Source: Pyrrhoderma lamaoense (taxonomy: Eukaryota; Basidiomycota; Agaricomycetes; Hymenochaetales; Hymenochaetaceae). Taken from it: a stretch of 64,000 nucleotides of DNA. This document shows, one piece after another, positions 37,683 to 51,111 of the stretch. The notes under the pieces were generated by a model, which ran no database searches, was not told where the DNA came from, and saw nothing but the letters and a program-made list of their open reading frames with translations. The first letter of the stretch is position 1. Each line of letters opens with the position of its first letter. The DNA lies in the NCBI GenBank assembly GCA_002794735.1, contig NBAZ01000021.1, positions 282,610 to 346,609 of the forward strand, in the 5' to 3' direction. The position numbers and the translations under genes were made by a program.

Positions 37683-39199
37683 CTCCATGTTGAAAACTGA
37701 CACGACTCAGCCAAGACGGTAGTATGTCATGTAGGAATCGTGGGCAGCAATACTGTCCAGAGAAAGGGATGTCGAGCCAGATAGCCTGCATCACCCATAT
37801 AAAAAGAATAATCTAAGGGGGGCATGTTTGCCGTAGAAATCAGTTTGTTCTATAGTTGTCACGAGATAGCAATTTATACTCTCTTTGGATCGTAAACACG
37901 GAATCGGGATCAGTAGATCGTTCTATAGGGATCTCTTGGATATAATGCAAATCTATTCGGAGAGTATGATATCCGAAACAACAATTATTTTTGTAGTTCT
38001 AGACCCTAAGAAGTAGTGATGACACCAAAAGCAATAGTATAAACTAGAAGTCAGACACGCATAGGTCAATTGAAGATGATGTGAATCTCCACTTCTCTGG
38101 TAAATCTTGGTAAGTTAAACATAGAAAAATACGGAATACTCACAGTGACAAAAAATCTGTACATTAGATAATCATGATTATCGCTTACAATGCTGCACGT
38201 TGTGATGGCCAATGGCCACTATCCTCACCAAAAAACCCTCAATGGGATTTCTTCTTGTATGGATGTCGCTCGAATCGTTACCTAAAAATAATCACCTTGT
38301 GTTATGAGTACTTGCTTCTGTTTGTTAACACGTTGATTATAATTTATTATCTCTTCAAAAAAATCGGGATTTCTAGCTACTTTGCCACCATAGGTGCTCT
38401 TCGGAATCCACTGTGAATGGTAGAATATCTACTTTTAGCGAAGAATCGACATTTTTTCTCTCACAGATTGAGTTTTACCCTTATCTTGGTGCTAAGGCTG
38501 GGATTCGCATCTCATGGTATGAATAATTAAAGAAAATATTTGTTTTGAGACGGTGAAACCGTCACCTTAGATGGAAATCAGTAGAGACATATAAGATTCA
38601 CATGTTGAGCTTTCAAACATCTTTTTAGACTCTCTTACACAGGTTCTCATGACCTGAATATTGCTATAGTCTCCCTGGTTATCTTTGAATGTTATAAGTG
38701 GTTCGTGAAGAAAGAACATGGCGTTATGGTCTAAATTATCGTGTTGTGATATTGAGGAAAGTCATTCGATACCCAACTTTGGAAACAGGACATGTCGGCA
38801 TCTTCTATTTGTAAGCACATTCTTTGAGTTTAAGTGCAAAGCTCTGTACTATGTTCTTTACCATACATATTGACAACTCTGTTAAAATCTCTTGCGCTTA
38901 GAAACTCCATCCCAGAAGCTAGAATCATGGCAATTCTTCTACGCCTTAAACCCGAGCGTAAATTCTCATTGGTACAAAGTGTTGTTCATTGATCATCCGG
39001 TTTAATGAGGCGCTTCTCCCCGATGATTCGAATCAGATGACCTTTTTCCGCCAGCAGTATATAATTGAAGCATATGCAAGCGCGGAGATCAAAGCGAAAT
39101 ACCTTATGAGCATTTCTATGTAAATGGCAGCCTTTGTCTCCTTTAAAAATATCCGAGTCTATTGTAAAATTTCCACTCACTCACCGCTTATTCATCGCT
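37683..39199. other. Intergenic; may hide the first exon of the sugar transporter
   Basis: Divergent space between DUF6534 copy B (-) and the sugar transporter (+). An ATG at 38926 opens MAILLRLKPERKFSL before a GT donor, but its phase does not fit the first recognised transporter exon, so I did not join it. Confidence 0.35.
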
Positions 39200-41103
39200 C
39201 ACATAACTATAGATCTTGCATTCGTTGCGTATTGGGGTGCTATATTATTTGGTTATGATACGTATGCTCCTTTTGCAACTTAATAATTTAGTATCTTATG
39301 CTCTAAAAGGGGAATTGCAGGAGGAGTGGTCACACAGGACGCTTTCAAAGATCATTTTTTAAGCAACAATGATCAAAGCAATGCAGATAAGATAGCCAAT
39401 GTTACTGGAAATGTTGTTGCTGTATTACAAGCGGGTGCATTCTTTGGAGCCTTAGGAAGTGCACCTCTATCTGGTAGATATCCCCTTCTATTAATAGTAC
39501 CAACTTCAAATTAAAAACCCATCATATCTTATATCAATATAGAGCGTATAGGTAGGAGATATACCCTAGCTCTATTTAGTACTATCTTTGTAGTTGGCGC
39601 TGTATGTCATCATCATATGAAGCTGGAATCTAAGTTAATTTATGAATCTACAAATAACAGGTTCTCCAGACTATAGCTGGTACAAACGAACGTGGGCTTG
39701 GATACATCTATTCCGGAAGAATAATAGCTGGTATCGGAATTGGCGCAATTTCTGCAGTTGCTCCAGCATTTGTCTCTGAGTGCTCACCGAAGGATGTACG
39801 CGGAAGAATCACTGGTAAGATATCAGTCGATCTATCATCCTATTTAATGTTTGCTTAGAGGAAGTTTGCCACAGGGATGTTCCAGATACTAGTTGTTATC
39901 GGAGTTATGCTTTCTTACTTTGTAAATTGTAAGTTTCTCTGATCAATAGTACCGAACTACGGGATTTGAAAATTTGAAGTCGGGATCAGTCAACATGGTC
40001 CAGTTGGGCCTAGAGTCTGGCAAATTCCATTTGGTATACAGATCGTTCCAGCCGTAATGATGCTTCTTTCTATTCCATTTGTTAAGGAGTCCCCTCGGTG
40101 GCTTGCTTCTCGCGGTCAAATTTCCGAGGCTCGTAATAACCTGGCATATCTAAGGAGAGAGGCCAATGACTCTTGGACTATTAATCATGAGATGGCAGAG
40201 ATCATTGCTGCTATTGAGGAAGAAAAGGAAGCTAGACAAGGAATGGACGGCTGGTTGGGATTCCGTAGGACCTTCTTTGGGAAGGGAAATTTTATTCGAT
40301 TTGTTATTGCTTTCCTTATCTTTCTTGGTCAACAACTGACAGGTCAGAATACTATCAATTATTACGGCCCCCAGATATTTGAAGCGGTGTGTATTCTCGT
40401 ATTCATCCTTGAACCTGAGGCTTACAATTTTAGATCGGATACCAAGGAGCAACTAACTCACTTCTCGCTTCGGGAATCTATGGCGTCGTTAAAGTGATAT
40501 CAACTATTACATTCGTCGTGTTTTTTGTTGATTCTTTAGGGAGAAAGTTCTCGCTAGCTCTGAGCTCCTTTGGAATGGGAACCCTTTTTTTCATAGTCGG
40601 TGCTCTACTTAGAACCCATCCCCCTTCAACTCCCGGAGAGAACTCAGGAGACTCGGCGCAAAACCCGAGTCCGCAAGTAAGGCGATGGCAGCGATGTTAT
40701 ATATTTATGTTTCTTTCTACAGTATGGGTTGGGGACCTCTTCCTTGGATATACTGTTCAGATATTTTTCCGACTAGGACTAGACATTACGGGATGTCAAT
40801 AGCTAGCTCAAGCCAGTGGCTATGGAACTTTGTGATCACAAGAGTAACACCAAATCTTGTCAAGGCATTAGAGTGGAAAATCTTCATAATGTACGGCAGT
40901 CTGAACATTGGGGCGCTGTTCTCATTTTCTTTGTGAGTTTCGGATTAAGTCAACGATAGGATTAGATTACTGATTATCTAAGGTTAATTCCCGAGACAAA
41001 GGGCAGAAGCTTAGAGGAGATGGATGTCGTTTTTGGAGCTGTTACTGAAGCACAGCATGTTGCCAAAATAGCAGAAATGGAACAAGGTGAACATTTGTTA
41101 TGA
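39200..41103 (+). CDS. MFS sugar/quinate-type transporter (5' end unresolved)
   Basis: Proton symporter of the sugar porter family; the layout between helices 5 and 6 resembles quinate and related carriers. Recognised from the first helix: DLAFVAYWGAILFGYDTG, then IAGGVVTQDAFKDHF, ERIGRRYTLALF, LGYIYSGRIIAGIGIGAISA, PKDVRGRITGMFQ, PRVWQIPFG, the PESPR-type motif KESPRWLASRG, FLIFLGQQLTGQNTINYYGP, DSLGRKFSLAL, GWGPLPWIYCSDIFPTRTR and the PETKG motif IPETKGRSLEEMD, ending at 41101-41103. All introns are 45-70 nt and join in phase. One base is missing at 40671-40672, between NPSP and ASKAMAAMLYIYV. The start codon was not found with confidence and probably lies within 300 bp upstream. The gene converges on zinc-cluster regulator 1, whose stop is only 155 bp away. 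Confidence 0.85.
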
Positions 41104-41257
41104 CAAAAGACGCATTTCCGTTACTAAAACACGAATTAGCGACATCTAAAACAAGGACACATGACGAGGATTGTGAAAAGAAATGAATGAGTTGTGGTTT
41201 TATTTGTTTGAAATGTTGTTAAAATTTGAAATCTATCATTCTGGATTCTTGATTATA

Positions 41258-43283
41258 TCAGATTGACATCGTTCTGCGCATCTCTTGTAACACTTCTAAC
41301 TGAGGTTCTATCGATGTACTTAGTATGATGCTTAAGAAATTTGGTTCAGAAAGCCTACCAGCTACTGTGAAAACCTCTGATAAGTCTGCCAGAACGTACA
41401 TGAGCCTATCAAGCTCCATTATCAATGTCCTTGTGGATATCTCATCCTGTTGAGGTTCTGCAATTTGTCGTATGCGTGTAATCTCACGTATTATAATTTT
41501 GCTCGCAGTGACAAAGCACGGCTTTTTTATATTTAGCTAGTCACCGGACTTCAAAATAAGATGATCGGACTTACGAGAACTAGGGAACAGGGTTCTACGG
41601 CTTCTTCGGGAGCAAAGCTTCCGAGAATCATGGAAATATATCTAGCAGCTTGAACACAGCGCTTGTACGCACTTGGATCCTCCTGAGCATGCAACTCGTG
41701 TAACTTGATGAAAGAGTAATAAGACATGGCATGTATGGATATGAGGTATGACTTGTTTGCTGGATGCATACTAGCTCCTATCTGAGGAAGTGTCGAAATG
41801 AAATTAAAAATATTAACATCCAAGGAGCGGGTTTCATCGCCTATTACAAGTTAGTCATGTATGTGCGTACGATCGTACATTGTAATCGGCTTACTAGCTG
41901 TCCGGAGAGGAGAAAGCTGTACTGCACGATGACACAAGTAAGTCCCTTAACTGCTAGCGCCAGTGGGCTGGAACCAGATGAGGAAAGCCCTGCTTCCCCT
42001 TCAAATTGCGTAAGTGGCTCTATACCATTACCTGGGAGATATGTCTCATTCTTTGAGAAGGATAAGTCTTATAACTTATTTCGATTACATAATGACACTT
42101 GCCTGTAGAATAGCACTACGAGTTAATGGCCATGGTGTTGTAATGGAAATACGAGAATTCCCATATGTACGAATAATCGCCGGTTTTTCGTTCACAATTG
42201 CCCAAGTTTGATCCAGAATAAACAAGTTCCAAAAAACGTTGATATTCTCTGCGTTATTCATGGGATCACTGGAGTTTCTAGGATTAAAATAGTTCATCCC
42301 TAGCCCTAGGGCTAGTCTAACAGCAGAGCTTATACGGAGATCTGTCTCTAGCGTACGCCCACCGCAAGTAAAGAGATACGTAGCAAGAAGAATTTCAGCT
42401 TGAACAGCCTGTAGTCCATACTGTGGAGATATCGTTGCCACATCATATGTCTGCAGGAAGCTTAGGGCACGAGAATATAGTGCTTGTTCACTTTCAGGTG
42501 TAGAAAGAGCATCAGAGCGAGAAAGACGAGCGCCCCATAGAAATATTGAATTTATCAAAGCTTTATGGTGGTGGCCCGCGTTGATCGGGTTTGTAGCTAT
42601 AGATGTCTCGAGGGTCCTTACATCCATACCCATGCAAATCTGATGCGAGTGACTTGCAAATGTGTTTATTCTTAAGTTGAGAAATATCAGTAAATGCTAA
42701 TCTTTTGTTCTATAGATCTTACAGTATTCTTGCAATATGTGCAGGGGGCATGTCGCTGTCCCACCATTGATTAGGACTCTGAATAGACAACGGCGGAAGC
42801 TGATAAATTTTATAATCAGGAGAGTGGAATCATAAATTAACATGGGGAACATACATTCTGTAGGGGAGCCGTGACTCCTATTGATTTGAGATCAGTTTAT
42901 GCACAATGCTATGCAAATTATAGATAATCACCATGTGCCGAGAACGCTGGGATCGAGTTACCTCTAACTCTTGTACTCTAATCTGCAGCTGAGCTAAGTG
43001 GGCTTGAAGTCTTTCTGTGCGTGTAGGAGTTACGCCGTCAGAGTACTCGCAGTCAAGTTCACGACCGTTAGTGGCACACTGTATACAAACAGGACGTCTC
43101 CCATCACATTTCTTTGAAAATATGATTTGAATATCAGTGATTATAACATTGCATGGCTCTCACCGTCTTCCGTCGCCTATAAGATCAGTCAGGCTCGTTA
43201 TAAGAGCATAATATAACTACAACATACCTGCAGCATATACAAGCTTGACCTTTCCTGAGGGTACTTAGAAGTGAAGAGCTCAT
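41258..43283 (-). CDS. Zn2Cys6 transcription factor 1 (Fungal_trans domain)
   Basis: Nuclear DNA-binding regulator by family. The ATG at 43283 opens MSSSLLSTLRKGQACICC; with the next two exons it forms the binuclear zinc cluster CICCRRRKTKCDGRRPVC, C-x2-C, then CEYSDG. The middle RRKT is carried by a 13-nt exon (43164-43176). A heptad-like helix TERLQAHLAQLQIRVQELEV follows, a likely dimerisation coiled coil. The regulatory domain shows INSIFLWGARLSRSDAL, EILLATYLFTCGGRTLETDL, RLALGLGMNYF and VFWNLFILDQTWAIVN, the usual Fungal_trans pattern. The C-terminus IEPQLEVLQEMRRTMSI ends at 41258-41260. No frameshift was found in the parts checked. It converges on the sugar transporter and is a close paralogue of the factor at 57015-59020. 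Regulation of the transporter is suggested by position only. Confidence 0.85.
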
Positions 43284-44999
43284 AGTCTTTTACACGATAG
43301 ATTCTTGTGCTGAATATTCAATGCTAAAAGGATAAGGAGACTTTATACTCTTCTTGAAAGACATCGGAGTCCATAAAATGTCCTTAGCTATCTATAATAA
43401 ACGAAGAAAATGTAAGCATGCAATAAAAAAGGGTCGTTATGCTGTCGTTATATGAAAACTGAAATTTAATGGAGTAGATACACGGAGATGTTCAAGGTGC
43501 GGGGGCGGTAGAAGTTGTAAGTAAGTATCTAATATAGAGGCATAAGGGCTCCATTTCGTATTTAGCTTTTTAAATCCAAGATAGACTGTTAGTCAAAGTT
43601 CGAAAGCCCGTACCCAAGTCCTGATCCTTATTTTTCGAGACTTGATGACTTTCTTCACATGTTACATATATCAAGTACAGATCTTTTCAACAATGATTTT
43701 TGCGGTTAATTGTAGTGTATATTTGTTGCATTCCTTGCTTGTGAGCAGCTGTAAGTACGAGACAGGAACTACCTGGATTGAACTCCAAGTTATAGCTTAC
43801 GGAAAAGTCCGATACCCACAATTACTTGGAATATGAAATACACTAATTTAGGAATTACCATACGAAGAAACCATTGCCTTCTTTTACCCAAAAGTGCTCA
43901 TACTAGGGTCAATAAATTTTATACTTTAAAGGTTAATACTTTATTTTTTAGACTCAATTGTTTTGTATAAGAACTCTATTTACTTGTAAGTTGTGAATAT
44001 TTTACTAAAGAGTTAGCTTTCGTAAGAGTTCGCCAATTACATGTGTACGTATGAGACGCTGAATAATGCTCTTTCCTTCTTGTTTGTTACTTTCGCAAGT
44101 GATGATAACTTGTGCTATTCCAACATAAACATAATGGTTCCATCTAACTGCAAGATTTCTGATACGTCGTAAAGAAACCTCATACCGGACGAACGTAACG
44201 TTACATTTAAAAGTTTCATGTGTATGAGAAATGACCAAAAGGATAGGCAAAAGGTTCACAACGTTCTCGTAAGTCGTTCAGCTTCACGGTTTTTAATACA
44301 GGTCGGAACAACGGAAATCTATTTGAGGATGAAGATATTTAATAAAACCCATTTGTGTTTTATGCCGGAACGCAAGTTGTTCTGTTCTAGAATTTTCGTA
44401 GTTCTTTTTTTGATAAAAACAAAAGAATACTGTTAAAAGGCCGGAATCCTGAGATGTTTCCACTTCTTGTCACACAGAACAGTTAAGGGTTCCCTATGAT
44501 TTTGTTTTAGCCCCATGAGAACTGAGAAATATGAATGAATAATTTCAAAGATATTGTGGACACAAATCATGTTTACTCCCTATTGATGAGAAAAAAACTT
44601 GAGCGCAGCTGGCCATAAATTATCCCGAGGAAGGTGGATATTCTGGCATGTTGGAAATAGAGTAATAGGAGTAGAATACCGGCGGAGTCATGTTAAGGCC
44701 GTCAGAACCATCGTCTGATAATTTCATAAAAGACACGAGTTTGTTTAACTCTAGTGTATCTTTGCCTCAATTTTTGTAATGGGCGGCTTGACTACTTCAT
44801 TTATCAAAATTATTACTTGATAGGTATGTGGTCAGACATATAGTCGTGTTACCTGATAACTAATTGTCCGGATTGAACTGCACCCAGGCGGAGATGCTGT
44901 ATACTGGATTTCGTATTTGCAAGTCCGAAGATAGCCACAACATATCACACTACACTGAAGTCGGACTCTTATTTTCATCGTGTGCATAGATGAGTAAAA
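43284..44999. other. Intergenic, no supported gene
   Basis: AT-rich space between the start of zinc-cluster regulator 1 and the 3' end of the SEC24-type gene. Open frames at 43642-43836 and 44005-44436 show no motif or coding character. Confidence 0.4.
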
Positions 45000-47900
45000 T
45001 TATACATATACATTTAGGATGTTTGTATAACCAAGTCTACCAAGGCGTACCTCGAAGACCATGATTGGAAACTTGCTCTATATTTGTGTTATTTGTCAAC
45101 TAAGACATTGATTAGTATAACATTCTGGATCATGGAAGAAAAACACTTACAGCAACATTAATTTGCTTATGAACAAAACATAGATCTATATAAATAAGTG
45201 ATATGTGAGTTATGATCCATTAGGATATTGTACCGTATTATTTACTTACAATCAACATAGCTCATTGTCCCACAGTTGGTATCTTCAACCAGCATGTCAC
45301 TGAACTCTAGTTCAGTTCCATCCAGGTTTTGTCGTGCGATGAGAAAGCGTTTCTCAACTCCATACCGTCCTATTCTCCGAGACTCTAAGATGTTTCGCAC
45401 TTGAGAAGATAATCTTGATGATAAGTGTGGAAGAGAAGACTGTAAAATATCAGTACAATTCAGTTTTTGTTCACATAAATTAACTTTAGTGATGTCTTAC
45501 AATGCTTGGACTGATATGCTGAACTGCCTCGACATCAAAAAGATCAATCAGAATTTGAGGTGAGACACTTGAACCAATCCAGAGTATTACAACTTCTTCA
45601 TTATCTAGAAATAGCAAAGGCTTAGTTGAATCTGATTATAGTATACTGCTGGTACGAGACACAAACCGATGAGATAAACGCCATCCGCATGCATGCCAGT
45701 GAACGTATTCCGCATCAAGGAAGGCAACTGAATGTGGCCCCTTGGAGTGGGCTCCTCGGCGCCTTCGATTTCTGAAACTGATACGGGTAATGCTATATTG
45801 TCCGTGAGGTCATGAAGAGCCATGAATCTGGGGTACAGATTCCGTAGAGTCAAATGTGTCGGCATCATCAAAAGACGATGAAGACAGTAGTTTCGCAGAT
45901 CGGATGCGACATTATGGGCTGTAGAAGAAGTGTAAATGAGAAACAGTTGAATAAGTCAAGTCGAAAGAAGTATAGTACCCCTCAAGCTTCGGTTTTTGTG
46001 GAGGCAAAGTACGTAAAGAGGTAGAAGCTTGAATGCTTCAGGTAGAATGAGCTAGCACATAAGTGTTTGTTAATTATACAGACGACATTCCGAAACAGGG
46101 AGACATAACTAACTTGGGTAGGCGAAGTAGCAGCAGCACACTGCCTTCTGTATGCCAGTAAAAGGCGCGAACACCGCTCAGTCAATCCATCACGCAAATT
46201 TGCTAACGTATTCTTGCCTTGTTGAAGCTCGGACATAACTGAAGTTGTGTATGAAGAGACAAGTTAATTTGAGGAAGAGCGGATTCGTTATAGTGGAAAT
46301 AGTAACTCACCCTCTTTTGCTAGATATGCAACAGTCGCATCTTGGTCAGCGAACCTGAAGACATTGCCCGCGAGTTCCGCTACTGTTAGAGCAAGATTAA
46401 GAACCCGAACTCTCCTTTCACCTACTACGTTAGATTTTACCACTTTCCCCTCTCTTTCCTCATCCCGTTGCAGGCAGCTGGCATACGTTGTATACAGAAA
46501 AGCGCACTGGATAAATGCGTATTCACGTGTATCTAATGACTTTTCACCCGAAAAGAATGAGCTCAAACCTGCTCCTGTGTACGTATACTCAATAGCAAGG
46601 CAGAATCAGCGTGTAGTGTCCCGAAAGACAAAGTTGATGTGGGGCTAGAAACAGGAAGGGCTGATGTAGACGAGGAGGAGGGTTGACTTGGGAAAGAAAG
46701 AGAAGAAAACAAATTAGATTCAACAAATCCCCCAATTGCTTTCACTAAGCTAAGACCTTTAGACAATCTAACTGTCGCTTGAACATTGTAACCACCTTCC
46801 CGTGATAATACCCTTATCACATGTGTCTTCAACGGTCCTTCGTCTCGAATCGGGTCGAATCGTGAAAATAGACGTGTCTCGCCGCCAGTAAAAGTAGCCA
46901 GTACTCCGAGATTTTTGACATCGATGTAACCAAAATTACCAGACCCAAGTGATAGACAAAGCTCAACACCAACTCCAGACTCTGCAAACTCCGTAGCGAG
47001 TTCTCTCCAAGTGTTATCAGGAACAAAAAGTATTTTCTCTTTATCAGTATCGTAGAATTTCGATTCCGCTTCTGGTAGCAATGGCTCGACGGCGCCTGGT
47101 CCGAATGAGGGATACGAGGAACCAAAGAAAATGAGTTGACCACCTGTTGAAGTAAGTGCTGCTGCAGACGCGCGAAACGCGGGTAGCACGGCGGAAAGCC
47201 GGGACGGAACTTCTGTAGGAGAGGAAGATGATGATGAAAACCGTTCTGGTAATGAAACGAGAAATTGTTCAATGACATTCCTGTTTGGAAAGATGTAAGA
47301 GGATGCATTGAAAGGTGAAGATAATACCATACCTAGACGAATACGGATCAACAAAAAAAGTATCGGTCGGAAGAGGACAGAACATTTCATTTTCTACATC
47401 TGGTATCACTAGCATTTCTTCTCTATTTTTTAATGAGTTGAAGTTATAGAATTGAACACACGTGTCGAATGTGATAAAAGCGACTGAGCATCCAGGTGGA
47501 AAACATTCTGCTGCGTCTGTACCGTAGAGAGAGGATAGGATAGCAGTACATGACGTAGCAAGGAAGCCGCTTGCCACGGAATCCTGTGCGATATCCAATA
47601 CAAAGAGCGTGCGTCTGGGGATCGGTTGCCGTAAAGGTGGTGAAGCTGAGGAAGAGGTAGAAGAAACATAAGTCGGGACTAGCGGCGACGACGGGATCGG
47701 GGCATTATAAGCTGGACCGACGACAAAGTCCACCGTGCCTTTACACAGTTCTGGTCGGGAGAGAATATCCGTTCTTTGTTGGGTAGAATCAAGTGGACAG
47801 AAGTAGTCAGCATCCACTACAGGTACCTTTCAGTGGTAGTCTAAGAGAAGGGAAAATGAAGTTATTCCGCACCTTCTGTTTCATGTTTGCACAAATTACA

Positions 47901-48353
47901 CTGCCAGCGAGCACCTCCCGCCGTGAATCTACACCAAGGATTCAGATAAGCCCTACAAGCAGCACATCTTGGAGGGCCTCCGGATTCGGAAACGGTGCAA
48001 TCAACTGTCGGTACAGACTCCTCCTCGGCGAATGGTTGGACGATGGCTGCAAGTGGAATGTGACACGCATCAGCAAGAGACGCTGAGCTAGGTAGGTGCC
48101 AAGTTGTAGGCCTTATGAATCTTGGCGAGGAGTTCCCTTGATCAATAGCTATAAAGTTCGTTGTTGAAAGCGGAACATGATCACTCGAATGAGGAAGAGT
48201 CATAAATTGCTTGTTTTCCCATATTTCTTGATCATACTCAGTGACATCTACAGGCGAGGGTATTTGTTCTGGGTCGATTCGAGTCCTAAGTCCTTGATAC
48301 GATCGACCTGTTGTATGAGGTGGTTGGGGGATGTGGGCACTGTGCGCATACAT
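45000..48353 (-). CDS. SEC24: SEC24-type COPII coat subunit
   Basis: Cargo-binding subunit of the COPII coat at ER exit sites, by family. The ATG at 48353 opens [17 protein letters not shown]; a preceding exon is possible because a splice acceptor-like site lies just upstream. The zinc ribbon reads [14 protein letters not shown] then WQCNLC. The trunk follows: [54 protein letters not shown], then after an intron [31 protein letters not shown]. Beta-sandwich and helical parts give [26 protein letters not shown] and [18 protein letters not shown]; the gelsolin-like end has [20 protein letters not shown] and [18 protein letters not shown] missing A at 46597-46598 breaks the frame just where the family has D-x-x-F-A-x-E; with it, [15 protein letters not shown] reads through. 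The C-terminal exon ending at 45000-45002 is tentative. The N-terminus is shorter than in typical Sec24, which may mean a missed exon or a shorter paralogue. Confidence 0.85.
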
Positions 48354-48908
48354 GCTATTCACGCAACTATTCCTTTCCTGTAACTAGGAAGCAACTGTAC
48401 GTCCATTCATCTTTGTATTAGCATTAGCAATACAGTATTTTTGTAATGGTGAGCAATTATCACAACGATGATTTGTAAGAGCTCCTTATATGGCAATCCT
48501 TTCATCCACCACCGGGATTCACTTCGACTCCATTTTTACTAATCCCTCTTGACCATCGCCGAGTTAGGCACCTTTTCCAACAGATATTTGCTCTGTTTTT
48601 GCAGTTTCAGTCCTTTCCCTGTCTTGAACTCCACTGCGTCATGGCCCTTAGCGGCTGCATCCTTTCATCTCTTTCGATGGCCGAGGGACCCAATATTCAT
48701 ACTCTCATCCTTTGCGATATGATCTACAAATCGCTGACTGAGCTCTCGGTACCGGTATCCGTGTCCCTCGTAAAAGTTTGAGCAATCTAAGCTAGTTGTA
48801 AGGTATCAAGAGGTAACCTGAGCGTCGTATCTATTTCTTATAAAATAATGTAGGTAGTAGTCCTCATTTTTCAAGAAATAAACCCAGCTTTTCTGCCTTA
48901 TTCACATC
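48354..48908. other. Divergent promoter region, SEC24-type gene and regulator 2
   Basis: A 555-bp spacer between divergent starts. It shows no coding motif. It may also contain an extra 5' exon of the SEC24-type gene. Confidence 0.4.
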
Positions 48909-51111
48909 ATGTCTAATCAAATCAGCACTCTTCTCCGTGGAAAAGCTTGTATTACGTGCAGGTATGTAGTTAATCTCGCTTTCTATGCGAATTCTTTGTG
49001 ATGAAGTAACGCATAGACGCCGGAAAATGGTACGTCTTATGTAAAGATGTAAAGGCGATAATTAACATCTTGAAATGCCTTATCATTGCTCTAAAGAGAT
49101 GTGATGGCTTGCGTCCTCACTGCTCCCAGTGCACTCGGAGCAGACGACCAGCAGACTGCGAGTATACTGATAATCAAGGACGTCCCCGAATCCAGGTGCT
49201 TGAAGAAAACATCGCCTCACTTCAAGCTCGTATACATGAATTAGAGAATCCAAGCAGCATAGATCCGAATGTGATCCTGCGCAATCCTTACGCTGAAGAA
49301 AGAGAGACAGAGCTGAGACTATCTCAAACCAATGTAAATACTCTGCAATGGTGGGAACTTGACGAACCTCCTTCCGAGATTAGAGAGTACTTGTGAGTAA
49401 CAACCGTCACCCATCTACAATTCAAGCTCCTAACAATCTTATACTAAATATAAAGAATCGATATATTTATACCATACTCACCGTGTCTAGGCTTTGTGAT
49501 ATCTATGCAACGTTTTAGGAGCCGCTTAGTGTTGAATTTCGGACACGATCTCAGGCCTCATACATCCCTAATAAATACTGTCTTACTCTGGGCTTTCCGC
49601 TTGTCAAGATCCCCTGATTTAGTGCGGCACGAAGGGGTTTTTTTCCAGAGAGCTATCGTTTCACTACAGAATGTATCATCGGCTTGCTCAGGAAACGAGG
49701 TAAGGCATACCTAATCTTCTATCTAAAATATATATCTAACACATCTATCACAAGAACTCTATAAACTCATATAGATATATAGAAGCGATCCAAGCTGAAA
49801 TATTGTTAGCATACTATCTGTTTAGCTCAGGACGTAATCTTGAAGGTCGATATCATACAAATGCAGCAATTTCCCTTGCAGTTAGTTGTAATTTGTATAG
49901 TATAGGATCACATTCACGCTCGCATTCCCAACAGTACCTTGGTGTGTCTGTATCTCACGTAAACGAACTTACACCTCCCCAGGACTCTTTGGAGCTAGGG
50001 GAAAGGATTCGAGTTTTTTGGTGTGTATTTATTCTAGATCGCTACTGGAGTACTGCCCTTGATGAACCATCTGCTCTCGTCGATGAGGCACAATTTGGTA
50101 CTCCAATAAGTACACCATGGCCTTTAGATCTTGAGAGTTATGTGAGATTCCTTATATTTTGTTCAACTTCATCGTATCTTAGTCCTTTCTGCAGCTATCT
50201 AGCGTCCCAGCAGCAAGTTCCACTCGTCCTGTTCAACAACTCTTGTCAGGAGACCTTATAGAAAATGATGTCGTTTCTTGTCTCTCTAACCATGCTAAGA
50301 TATCCGCTTTGTTTGAACGAGCTGCCTATCTATCGAAGAAGTGGGAAACAGGTGATTAAACCTTTAATGTTATTATTTTCTCGATTTATTCTAAGGCCCA
50401 TCCGACAGGGAATCAACCACTTCGGGTTGAACTCTCTAATGAAGCTAGGAAACTGGTTGGTATCACTTCCCAGTTTGTCCAATGCTTGATACCAGTGGAT
50501 CAGATTGATCTAGGCCGGGTCGATGATGCGTCTTCTGGATCGACGTCTTTGCTACTCGTCCATGGCCTTGCTCATGCAACCATGATTTCTCTGATTAGAT
50601 TTCGATTATCGGTTGCGGTTATGCCAGATCAAAGTGCATTAAATATAGCTCTGAGCCATTGTAACGCGATACTGACAATACTGGAGAAGTTAAGTTCTTT
50701 TAGTTTGCCGTTTGTCAGTCCAATGTTCAGTGTATGTATGGCTTTACATATCATTGTATAAAGATCTGAGAGTAGATCTAGGTTTTGGGATCTATGGCGG
50801 CACTTTTTTTCATTACAGAGGAGCAGAGGATACAAGAGGCGAAAGCTTCTATCCCAATCGCGGAAGCTCAGGAACGGATCAACATGTTGCAACTGAATAT
50901 TAATAGAACAATCAAATCCTTTCTCCAACTAGCCGAGTCTACAGGATTTACGGTATTTCGTAAGTCTTTAATAATCCCATTCACGATCTGCCTTAGAATC
51001 GTCTCACGCAGAATTTATTTATTAGGAAACCAAGTCGAAAAGATTGAGAGTTCCAGGACAAACTCTCAGCTAACTCGAACTTGTTCGAATAGGAGTCAGG
51101 TGCCCTTCTAA
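48909..51111 (+). CDS. Zn2Cys6 transcription factor 2 (Fungal_trans domain)
   Basis: Zinc-cluster regulator. The ATG at 48909 opens MSNQISTLLRGKACITC; across two introns (48962-49016 and 49030-49096) it forms CITCRRRKMRCDGLRPHC, then SQCTRSRRPADCEY. The 13-nt middle exon is 49017-49029. A linker helix follows, VLEENIASLQARIHELENPS. The regulatory domain shows INTVLLWAFRLSRSPDLVRH, EILLAYYLFSSGRNLEGRYH, ISLAVSCNLYSIG, RVFWCVFILDRYWSTALDEP and TPWPLDLESY, then a helical C-terminal half including AEAQERINMLQLNINRT, ending SNRSQVPF at 51109-51111. It shares fold and gene architecture with factors 1 and 3 but is clearly the most divergent of the three. Target genes are unknown. Confidence 0.82.

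Noticed and set aside
38926..38970. Possible first exon of the sugar transporter (MAILLRLKPERKFSL)
   Set aside because: Its splice phase does not match the next recognised exon, so joining it would break the frame.
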